Assembly: GCA_910586435.1 (NCBI GenBank)
Contig: CAJUGT010000120.1
Coordinates: 1 to 11,914, forward strand
DNA from: an uncultured Acetatifactor sp.
Lineage (GTDB): Bacteria > Bacillota > Clostridia > Lachnospirales > Lachnospiraceae
Direction: 5' to 3'
Length of the DNA: 11,914 bases
Shown: one piece after another, positions 1 to 5,507 of the stretch
Layout of the letters: every line of letters starts with the position of its first letter
Numbering within the stretch: position 1 is the first letter of the stretch
The notes under the pieces: model-generated
Databases searched by the model: none
Seen by the model: the letters and a program-made list of their open reading frames with translations, nothing else
What the model was told of the DNA's origin: nothing
Program-made: the position numbers and the translations under genes

Positions 1-39
1 GTACAGGCCCGCACCCACTACCAGATAATCATATTTCAT
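1..39 (-). CDS. glf: Probable UDP-galactopyranose mutase, N-terminal fragment (runs off window)
   Basis: Only 13 codons are inside the window. They read MKYDYLVVGAGLY, the start of a Rossmann FAD-binding fold (hydrophobic strand, then GAGL), and are very like the usual start of UDP-galactopyranose mutase, which converts UDP-galactopyranose to UDP-galactofuranose in the cytoplasm. I chose the ATG at 39-37 because AAGGCGG lies 7 bases before it. An ATG two codons earlier (45-43) is too close to that site. The gene follows a glycan exporter on the same strand, 135 bases after the ATPase stop, which fits a galactofuranose-containing surface polymer. Another FAD-dependent oxidoreductase cannot be excluded from so short a piece. 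Confidence 0.55.
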   Translation of the reverse strand, partial: MKYDYLVVGAGLY

Positions 40-174
40 ATGCATTCCGCCTTTCTAATTTATAATTCCGTTTTTTCCGATACTTTTCCTGTGTGTCAGT
101 AAGACACATTTCGCTTCCCATTTCAGGACTGTCCTATATTCCAGTCCCATCTCTGCCCTACAAGTTCCGTTCTA

Positions 175-1470
175 TTATTCCAATGTCCAGTCGTGAGTAA
201 AAGTACATGGCCCAAACTCATTGTGCGCATATTCCCTGACGGTAATCTGTAAAATGTTCCTTACATTGTCATATAATTCCCCATTTACCCCATTAATACC
301 TATATCCAGGTAATATTTTCCAGGCAACAGCATCAATTCCTGAATATGGAATTTAACCCACCCTTCTTCCTCCAGTTCAGGCAATGGCTCACCTGCTTTC
401 GCAAAACAGCTGCCATAGCAATATTGCCAGTTATCTCTGACAAAGTCCATATTGAAATTCACCCTGATGCGCGCTTCCCTGGCGGCATATCCACATCTCA
501 AAACGACTTCGTCCCCTGTGCTGAAAATCTGACAGGGTTCTCCGTCCTTATTCAGCAGTTCAACCTTTGTGTAATATACTTCCTGCGTGCCAAACCGCCT
601 GGCTTCCGGATGCACATATTCCGTCAATTCCAAAATCGTGTGCCCTCCCCGGGAGGCATCCTCTTCCGGATTTCCTTCCTGCCCTATTTGAGAAAATTTT
701 TCCCTGCTTTCCTGTGCCAGCCGTTCCAGCCTCGCTTCCTCCATGGAATCCAGGTAATGGTTCCCAATCAGCCTTGGCTCCCCGTCCTCTTTCACCTGCC
801 CGTCTTCTATCCAGATAAACCGGTCACATATCTTATAAAGCTGATCCATGTCATGGGATACTATGACAATAGTGGTCCCTCCATCCTTAATCTCCAAAAG
901 TCTGTCAAAGCATTTCTTCTGAAAACTCACATCTCCCACAGCCAGAATTTCGTCAATTAAAAGCACATCCGCATTCACATTGATGGCCACCGCAAATGCC
1001 AGGCGCATATACATTCCCGAAGAATAAGTCCTGACTGGATTGTTGATAAATTCTTCCAATTCAGAAAATCTTATAATATCATCCATCTTTGCGTCTATTT
1101 CCTCCCTGGTCAGGCCAAAAATAGACGCATTAATATAGATATTTTCTTTGCCGCTCATATCCGGATGGAATCCCGCGCCCAGCTCAATCAGACTTGACAC
1201 CCTTCCCTCCACAGAGAGCTCTCCATGATTCGGCTTATAGATCCTGCTTAAGAGCTTTAATATGGTACTCTTACCGCAGCCGTTCTTGCCTATCAATCCC
1301 ACCGCCTGGCCTGGGGGAATCTGAAAGTCAATCCCATTCAATATCTGCCTGCTCTCATACCTGGCGCGTTTTTTAAACAAAACCTTTTCCTTCAGTGTAG
1401 TGCCTTTATCCAGGTATACCTTAAAGCTTTTTTCCACATTTTGTACATTAATTACATATTGCGCACTCAT
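175..1470 (-). CDS. Polysaccharide/teichoic acid ABC exporter, ATP-binding subunit with Wzt-like C-terminal domain
   Basis: This is the cytoplasmic ATPase of an ABC exporter for surface glycans (Wzt/TagH/RfbE group), working with the permease encoded just upstream. The nucleotide-binding domain fills about residues 1-245: Walker A GKNGCGKST near residue 62, signature YSSGMYMRLA near 149, Walker B VLLIDEILAVGD near 170, and the switch histidine in VSHD. After a charged linker (about 245-280), residues 285-431 form a beta-rich region starting near RFGTQEVYYTKVELLN. It resembles the Wzt C-terminal domain that recognises the modified end of the finished glycan in some O-antigen systems. A TTG one codon earlier is possible, but the ATG at 1470 has GGAGG 7 bases before it and overlaps the permease stop (TGATG), so the two genes are translationally coupled. 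At 431 residues it matches the long Wzt type; lipoteichoic-type TagH proteins have a different tail. Confidence 0.9.
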   Translation of the reverse strand: MSAQYVINVQNVEKSFKVYLDKGTTLKEKVLFKKRARYESRQILNGIDFQIPPGQAVGLIGKNGCGKSTILKLLSRIYKPNHGELSVEGRVSSLIELGAGFHPDMSGKENIYINASIFGLTREEIDAKMDDIIRFSELEEFINNPVRTYSSGMYMRLAFAVAINVNADVLLIDEILAVGDVSFQKKCFDRLLEIKDGGTTIVIVSHDMDQLYKICDRFIWIEDGQVKEDGEPRLIGNHYLDSMEEARLERLAQESREKFSQIGQEGNPEEDASRGGHTILELTEYVHPEARRFGTQEVYYTKVELLNKDGEPCQIFSTGDEVVLRCGYAAREARIRVNFNMDFVRDNWQYCYGSCFAKAGEPLPELEEEGWVKFHIQELMLLPGKYYLDIGINGVNGELYDNVRNILQITVREYAHNEFGPCTFTHDWTLE

Positions 1471-2246
1471 CAAAGCTCCTCCGCAAAATTATCATCCAGC
1501 CTGGCAAACACAAACTCACCAAGTATCAGAACCACTGTTGCCGCCACAATCGCCCTGGACATAACCACCGCTGTGGGAACCGTTTTCCAATATAATACAG
1601 CATGATATGCCTCAATAATATAAGTCATGGGATTCAGCTTAAATATCCAGGACAATTTCCCCGGAACCGAGGTAATCGGATACAATATGGGTGTAAGGTA
1701 AATCCATGCCATGAGCAAGACATTGACTATATGTTCCAAGTCCTTAAAAAATACCGTGCCTGCGGAGATAATCAAAGTAAACCCCAATACCATAACATAC
1801 TCAACCATCATGATCAGGGGAAGACAGAACAGCGCCTTCAGGCTGATACCCACCCCCGAAACAAAAAGTACCAGAAATACAATAATAAAACAGAAGAGCA
1901 TATTGATAAAATTAGCCGTCACAGTCGCAACAGGAAGGACTTCCCTGGGAAAATAAATCTTCTTCACCATATCCCCCTGGTATCGGATACAGCCGGAACC
2001 CATTCGGATGGAATTGTCGAAAAACAGCCACGGAATCATACCTGTAATCATATATACATAAAACTTGTCCAAATCACTGCGTACAATCAGGGAAAATACT
2101 ATGGTATATACTATAATCTGACATAAAGGGTTGATAAATGTCCACATAAAACCCAAAATGGAACCCTTATACCTTCCTCTTAATTCCCTCTTTACAAGAT
2201 TAACAATCATTTCATGATAACGCAAAAGCTCTCTAACACGTCTCAC
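1470..2246 (-). CDS. Polysaccharide/teichoic acid ABC exporter, permease subunit (Wzm/TagG type)
   Basis: This is an ABC-2 type integral membrane permease of 258 residues, the usual length for Wzm/TagG/RfbA proteins. A short amphipathic N-terminus with KRELRGRYKGSILGFMW precedes about six hydrophobic segments, near residues 33-55, 62-77, 110-131, 139-162, 172-193 and 226-247. The family-typical stretches VFFKDLEHIVNVLLMAW and LNPMTYIIEAYHAVLYW are present. It should move an undecaprenyl-linked glycan across the cytoplasmic membrane, powered by the ATPase encoded next. The start is GTG at 2246: AAGGAG lies 6 bases before it, while the next ATG (codon 12) has no such site. The gene follows a strong sigma-A-like promoter at 2389-2417 with a leader of about 135 bases. 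Confidence 0.92.
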   Translation of the reverse strand: MRRVRELLRYHEMIVNLVKRELRGRYKGSILGFMWTFINPLCQIIVYTIVFSLIVRSDLDKFYVYMITGMIPWLFFDNSIRMGSGCIRYQGDMVKKIYFPREVLPVATVTANFINMLFCFIIVFLVLFVSGVGISLKALFCLPLIMMVEYVMVLGFTLIISAGTVFFKDLEHIVNVLLMAWIYLTPILYPITSVPGKLSWIFKLNPMTYIIEAYHAVLYWKTVPTAVVMSRAIVAATVVLILGEFVFARLDDNFAEEL

Positions 2247-2388
2247 ACAGTTCTCCTTCCGCCCATTTTACACCAGCTGTTTATTTATCTATCGTATCCT
2301 GTATCCTGCATTCATATACTTTCCTTGCAGAATCCAACGGCATTTCCCACGGAAACCTAATCTTTCCAATATTTGACACATTCCTATA

Positions 2389-2417
2389 ATCATACCACTA
2401 CCCTGTTATTTATTCAA
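2389..2417 (-). promoter_or_regulatory. Sigma-A-type promoter of the exporter operon
   Basis: On the minus strand, TTGAAT (2417-2412) is followed by a 17-base spacer and TATGAT (2394-2389). Transcription should start near 2382, giving a leader of about 135 bases before the permease GTG. A 30-codon open frame (2381-2289) begins almost at the predicted 5' end but has no properly spaced ribosome site, so I do not call it a gene. The upstream edge of the promoter lies about 20 bases from the target duplication of the MITE at 2447-2632, so the insertion stopped just short of it. Confidence 0.75.
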
Positions 2418-2446
2418 CATTATTTTGAGTAAAAAGTCATTTCTTT

Positions 2447-2632
2447 GTAACAGTTCAGCCATGCAGAAATGATTGTACAAATTGCCCGTGGGAGCTTGCT
2501 CACTAAGGGCAACTTGTACAATCATTTCTATAGGGCGGACGCCCGACATGAAATAAGTTGCCGACAGCCATATTAATTGTTGGCAAAAATGTATATTTCG
2601 GCAACTTATGAATGGCATGGCTGAACTGTTAC
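2447..2632. mobile_element. 186-bp MITE-like element with 18-bp perfect terminal inverted repeats, IS66-type ends
   Basis: The ends are perfect 18-bp inverted repeats (2447-2464 and 2615-2632) beginning GTAACAGTTCAG. Directly outside lie identical 8-bp copies of ATTTCTTT (2439-2446 and 2633-2640), a target duplication. IS66-family insertion sequences are known for ends starting GTAA and for 8-bp duplications, so a non-autonomous element moved by an IS66-type transposase is the best explanation. There is no coding capacity. Internally there are three hairpins: a long one at 2465-2529 (16 bp, one mismatch, then 6 bp), a small GGGC/GCCC hairpin at 2533-2544, and a 12-bp stem at 2553-2564 / 2598-2609. 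With the ends paired, the whole element would fold as a multi-branched cloverleaf. The exact duplication indicates a recent insertion. Confidence 0.85.
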
Positions 2633-2650
2633 ATTTCTTTGTATTGCCAA

Positions 2651-2805
2651 GTTACTGTTAACTCCATTCACAGCAACAGATGCACAGAGAATCCCATTGC
2701 GAAAAGGACATTCGCAAGAACAGCGATTTTGCGCAGGGCTTTCTCGGGATTTTCATGCAAAATACGCATGAAAGCGCCTCCTGTTGGCAGCGAGTGAACC
2801 GCAAC
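2651..2805. repeat. Second MITE-like hairpin-rich repeat with imperfect inverted ends
   Basis: The ends are imperfect 14-bp inverted repeats: GTTACTGTTAACTC at 2651-2664 and, on the other strand, GTTGCGGTTCACTC at 2805-2792, matching at 11 of 14 positions. The flanking 8-mers are similar but not identical (ATTGCCAA at 2643-2650, ATGACCAA at 2806-2813), as for an old target duplication. Inside are two perfect hairpins: 2697-2703 / 2711-2717 (7 bp) and 2751-2758 / 2766-2773 (8 bp). The minus strand has an open frame across it (2668-2874) that I take as incidental. The inner sequence at 2783-2799 occurs again, inverted, at 5000-5016. The boundaries are uncertain: the family could extend toward 2874. 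Confidence 0.55.
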
Positions 2806-2924
2806 ATGACCAATCCACCGGCCAACCATTCCCATGGAACGTGTCTTTTCTTCCGTAAAAACGGCACTCTCCACCAGTACTGCCGCCCCTCTATATCACC
2901 CTGCTTCCCTTAAACTTATATATT

Positions 2925-2952
2925 ATCATATCAGATTTCATTCCTTTTTCAA
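2925..2952 (-). promoter_or_regulatory. Orphan sigma-A-type promoter, similar to the Uma2 gene promoter
   Basis: On the minus strand, TTGAAA (2952-2947), a 16-base spacer and TATGAT (2930-2925) form a good promoter. The surrounding sequence resembles the promoter of the Uma2-type gene at 3862-3888: both have TTGAAAAAG, the -10 box, then AAGTTTAAGGGA and a GGTGATAT ribosome-site-like stretch. No convincing gene follows. A GTG frame at 2874 runs straight into the repeat at 2651-2805. It may be the leftover head of a lost second Uma2-type or related gene. Confidence 0.5.
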
Positions 2953-3118
2953 GACATCTATATTAATTCCCACGGCATACACAGGAATGCCTGCTTTATC
3001 CCAATTTATGTACTTTACTTTTTTAGATTCTCACTATTTCACATTATTTTGTTTTTCCATTATATTGTTAAGCGAATATTATATAAAATTTTGCGCACAC
3101 TGTTCTTGAGGTGAAAAT

Positions 3119-3265
3119 ATGGATAAGAAAAAACAGGAACAAATTCGAGAACAAAAGAATCATGATAAGTTTAATAATGTAACACAAAAGGTAACTCCTG
3201 AAAATCAGAATCAGACACACAATTCCAGAAAAGAAGGCATACAGCCAATTAACCAGAAAAAATAG
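3119..3265 (+). CDS. Small hydrophilic protein of 48 residues, unknown function
   Basis: I do not recognise this protein. The ATG at 3119 follows GAGGTG (3108-3113) at good spacing, and the frame of 48 codons ends inside a strong terminator hairpin, so it has the layout of a compact single gene. The product starts MDKKKQEQIREQKNHDKF and is extremely rich in Lys, Gln, Asn and Glu. It has no hydrophobic core, no Cys and no membrane segment, so it is probably disordered. It is the only intact plus-strand gene in the window and converges on the Uma2-type gene. Small basic hydrophilic proteins of this kind include spore and nucleic-acid-binding proteins, but nothing here identifies such a role. 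I saw no clear sigma-A promoter; the upstream 100 bases are very A+T-rich. Confidence 0.6.
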   Translation: MDKKKQEQIREQKNHDKFNNVTQKVTPENQNQTHNSRKEGIQPINQKK

Positions 3266-3288
3266 AGTCGCCCTTTGACGACTCTTTT
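3264..3288. terminator. Bidirectional rho-independent terminator
   Basis: AGAGTCG (3264-3270) pairs perfectly with CGACTCT (3279-3285) around an 8-base loop. Reading plus, TTTT follows directly and ends the 48-residue gene, whose stop codon overlaps the stem. Reading minus, the stem is followed by A and six T, so it also serves the Uma2-type gene that ends at 3329. Confidence 0.85.
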
Positions 3289-3328
3289 CTAGTGTTGCTC
3301 CTCTATCTTTATCACTTCCCTCACTTTA

Positions 3329-3826
3329 TTACAAATTGAATAGTTCATCAAAATCAGTTTGCAAATCAGGGAACATTACAAGTTGGAGTTCTTCTTTATT
3401 CTCTTCCGTAACAGTTTTATATAAATAAAAATATGTTGTCCCATCTTCTTTACCGTCATTCAAATATATTTCAACTTGTTTTTTCCGCCAGTCTACAATC
3501 CAGTATTCAGAAACTCCGACTTTTTGATAAATTTCCATCTTTCCTCCACGATCATATTCTTCAGTGGAGTTGGATAACACCTCCATAATCATTCGTGGAA
3601 TACCTGTTAAAGAAACATTCTTTCTGTCTCTTGTATTACAATTAATGGATGCATCCGGTATAATAATATCATTATCATTCTCACGCCATTGATATTGTAC
3701 ACCATCACCTAACACACGGCATAAAGAATCTTTAATCTGTTTCCCTATCATTACTACAAAATTATTGATGATAAAAGAATGTTCTATAAAAGTATTGCTC
3801 ATATCTACTATTGGCATTGTATTCAT
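3329..3826 (-). CDS. Uma2 family (DUF820-type) PD-(D/E)xK restriction-endonuclease-fold protein
   Basis: The 165-residue product carries the Uma2 pattern: IIIPDAS with the metal-binding Asp near residue 58, PRMIMEVLSNSTEEYDRG with Glu near 82, and the following Lys near 96, then YQKVGVSEYWIVDWRKKQVEIY. This is the PD-(D/E)xK nuclease fold. The family is abundant in cyanobacteria and Clostridia, often in many genome copies, and its biological role is poorly known. The start ATG at 3826 has AAGGTGA 6 bases before it. The product seems to lack 20-30 residues that many family members have before the first helix, while the core residues are intact. It has its own promoter (3862-3888) and a shared terminator, so it is a single-gene unit. 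Confidence 0.85.
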   Translation of the reverse strand: MNTMPIVDMSNTFIEHSFIINNFVVMIGKQIKDSLCRVLGDGVQYQWRENDNDIIIPDASINCNTRDRKNVSLTGIPRMIMEVLSNSTEEYDRGGKMEIYQKVGVSEYWIVDWRKKQVEIYLNDGKEDGTTYFYLYKTVTEENKEELQLVMFPDLQTDFDELFNL

Positions 3827-3861
3827 TAAATATCACCTTGCCTCCCTTAAACTTGTATACT

Positions 3862-3888
3862 ATTATACCAGTTCTACGACTTTTTCAA
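3862..3888 (-). promoter_or_regulatory. Promoter of the Uma2-type gene
   Basis: On the minus strand, TTGAAA (3888-3883) and a perfect TATAAT (3867-3862) are separated by 15 bases, slightly short of the ideal 17. It lies about 35 bases upstream of the ATG at 3826, with AAGGTGA between. Confidence 0.65.
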
Positions 3889-4039
3889 GCTATTTCCATT
3901 CTCAATGCTTACCAATCCCAATCACCCCTGTTATTATTTCATGCATATTTATCCATATCTATGTCTATAATTTCCAGCGCTTCGTCAATAGTTATACGTG
4001 ACCAATGTGCTTTTCCGTTTCCCTGCGCTTTCATTATTG

Positions 4040-4453
4040 CCGGGGGTCAATCTCATTGCTGATGATAAAGCAGCATCCATACTTAGTGTAGACATTGTTT
4101 CCTATGATTATAAAGAGGGTATCGCATCTGAGGAGGACAGATTTAATCGTACAGGCGTAATAGCGGAGGACGTGAAGCATGTCATTACAGAAGTTGTATC
4201 TTATATAGAGATTGATGGAATACGAATGCCTGACGGAATTGATTTTTCCAGGTTTGTGCCTTATGTTATCCAAACTGTTCAAATACAGCAAAGGCAATTG
4301 GATACTCTTTTTACGACTTTATTAATGCTGATAACAAGATTTGAACTTATCCAAGACGCCGAAGGCCTACCAGAAAATATGATAAATAGGAATCTATTAA
4401 AAAAGACATCATACAGAAAACCTCCTTCCCTCTTGCATACTTTAGTTCTTTAA
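4040..4453 (+). pseudogene. Phage tail-fibre remnant with C-terminal S74-type (intramolecular chaperone) domain
   Basis: The open frame translates to LSVDIVSYDYKEG, then RFNRTGVIAEDVKHVITEVVSY, then a VDY-like DFSRFVPYVIQTVQIQQRQL helix. That order is typical of the Peptidase_S74 / intramolecular chaperone domain at the C-terminus of phage tail fibres and tail spikes, which helps trimer folding and is then cleaved off. The N-terminal part of the domain with the catalytic Ser/Lys pair, and the whole fibre shaft, are missing. The frame opens only at 3998 with a GTG that has no ribosome site, and the first 15-20 codons look unrelated, so this is a 5'-truncated relic. After about 4325 the sequence also stops resembling the family. 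It stands opposite to its neighbours and just downstream of the tmRNA 3' end, a classic phage integration target. Confidence 0.7.
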
Positions 4454-4474
4454 ATCGTTAGCGGTTACACTCTA

Positions 4475-4502
4475 TTTATGAGCACACGCAAATCCTCATA
4501 AA
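4475..4502. terminator. Hairpin downstream of tmRNA, possible terminator
   Basis: TTTATGAG (4475-4482) pairs perfectly with CTCATAAA (4495-4502) around a 12-base loop, 16 bases beyond the tmRNA 3' end. It is A+T-rich and no T-run follows on the minus strand, so the terminator role is only a guess from position. Confidence 0.3.
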
Positions 4503-4517
4503 CACTACATGTTAAAA

Positions 4518-4906
4518 TGGAGTAGACGGGAGTCGAACCCGTGTCCAAAAGCCCATTCCCTGTCCTTCTACTATCATAGTCCATTGTTCCGGCCGGACTC
4601 ACTCCGGCCTGTTCCCTCCTTCGTCAGGCAACGGACAACCTGCCGAATTCGGTAGCTTCATGATACGCCCATACGCGCAAAGCTTAACGCATGTCGTTTC
4701 TCACATCGTCGATGCCCGGATTCCGAAGTGTGAGTGCCCCGGAGCGGACAAGCCGCCTTCAGGCGGCGTCACCTGCCGCTTAGTTTACCTAAGCAGCAAG
4801 TGCATACTGAGTATTATCTTCAGCGTTTAGTTTAAGTTTGCGATTAACGTGTCGCAACGGATAGCTTCTCCAGCTGCAAGACCCCTGTCGAAACCTTTAC
4901 TACCCC
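4518..4906 (-). ncRNA. ssrA: Transfer-messenger RNA (tmRNA)
   Basis: tmRNA rescues stalled ribosomes and adds a degradation tag. The 5' end GGGGTAG (4906-4900), followed by TAAAGGTTTCGACAGGGG, pairs with the 3' acceptor strand CTACTCC (4525-4519). The T-arm reads GGGTTCGACTCCC and the discriminator is A at 4518. CCA is not encoded (the next bases are TTT), so it must be added by the CCA enzyme. The tag region ends ...NAEDNTQYALAA then TAG (stop at 4791-4789), a typical -ALAA signal. A GC-rich pseudoknot hairpin with GCCGCC/GGCGGC follows. The length of 389 bases is normal. Oddly, the frame that gives YALAA is not the one starting at the conserved GCA after TTAATC (4841-4839); see the findings. 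Identification as tmRNA is secure. Confidence 0.96.
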
Positions 4907-4925
4907 AAATATTTGAATCAAATTC

Positions 4926-4954
4926 AGTATATAATTTATTCTTCCCAATGTCAA
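4926..4954 (-). promoter_or_regulatory. Sigma-A promoter of tmRNA
   Basis: On the minus strand, a perfect TTGACA (4954-4949), a 17-base spacer and TATACT (4931-4926) form the best promoter in the window. Transcription would start near 4919, about 13 bases before the mature 5' end at 4906, leaving a short leader for RNase P to remove. Confidence 0.88.
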
Positions 4955-4994
4955 TCACTTTATTAATTTTTCATTTGTAATAGAATCAGCTATG

Positions 4995-5432
4995 TTACTG
5001 TTCACTCGCTGCCAACGCCTTTTTCAGCATCTCATACCTAAGCCTCTTCTCTTCTTTGGCAAAATGTACCTCCCTGTACTGTTCAGGATTGCCTTCATAC
5101 ACCAAATCCTTTGCACTGTCCCCAAACTGTTCACTGGTCAAATCAAAGCAACAATCCCCAACCACATTATAGCAATGTACAGAGCCGTCTTCCAGAGGTA
5201 TACCATACACCTTTCCGCCGAAGATATCCTGTGCCAGAAAAGCGGTAATGGAGCACTGCCCTTTGGTTCTGTTCTTTTCTGTCCACTGATGCCTCATCCT
5301 TGGAGCACAGGTATCTGCGCACCAAATCCTAGACAATTTATCATACAAGTCCCTGGGAGAACAAATTGTCTGATACTTTTCATCTATTGGCTTTACCGCC
5401 GCATCCTTCCACCCATAAAAATGATACTCCAT
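4995..5432 (-). CDS. YunG-like conserved protein of unknown function
   Basis: The 145-residue soluble protein resembles Bacillus YunG and its relatives: KGQCSITAFLAQDIFGGKVYG (about residues 58-78), then SVHCYNVVGDCCFDLTSEQFGD. Cys60, His86 and Asp97 fall in the order Cys-His-Asp seen in papain-like folds, so a cysteine hydrolase or a degenerate relative is possible. That is my inference; the family has no proven function. The ATG at 5432 has a very strong GAGGAGGGG site just upstream. It lies 76 bases after the 613-residue glycosyltransferase gene on the same strand and may be co-transcribed. Oddly, its last codons (ALAASEQ, stop) are encoded by a sequence shared with the repeat at 2651-2805, so the C-terminus may have been replaced. 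Confidence 0.7.
   Translation of the reverse strand: MEYHFYGWKDAAVKPIDEKYQTICSPRDLYDKLSRIWCADTCAPRMRHQWTEKNRTKGQCSITAFLAQDIFGGKVYGIPLEDGSVHCYNVVGDCCFDLTSEQFGDSAKDLVYEGNPEQYREVHFAKEEKRLRYEMLKKALAASEQ
5000..5016. repeat. 17-bp sequence shared (inverted) with the repeat at 2783-2799
   Basis: GTTCACTCGCTGCCAAC here is the exact reverse complement of 2783-2799. Extending past the stop codon, 23 of 25 bases match (4992-5016 against 2807-2783). An exact 17-mer shared by chance within 12 kb is unlikely. The copy here overlaps the last codons of the YunG-like gene. Confidence 0.65.
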
Positions 5433-5507
5433 ATTCCCCTCCTCTTATGCGGAACGTATTTAAAAAGTAAAAATCGTGCAATTTCCATGTAATATCAATG
5501 TTTTTTA

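Noticed and set aside
2289..2381. A 30-codon leader frame in the exporter operon leader
   Set aside because: The ATG would be almost at the predicted 5' end of the mRNA, with AGGA only one base before it. There is no attenuator-like run of one amino acid or terminator pair.
2668..2874. A 68-codon minus-strand frame with a GTG start, below a promoter-like sequence
   Set aside because: It runs through the hairpin-rich repeat, overlaps other frames of equal length, and has only a weakly placed GAGGGG upstream. More likely repeat sequence that happens to stay open.
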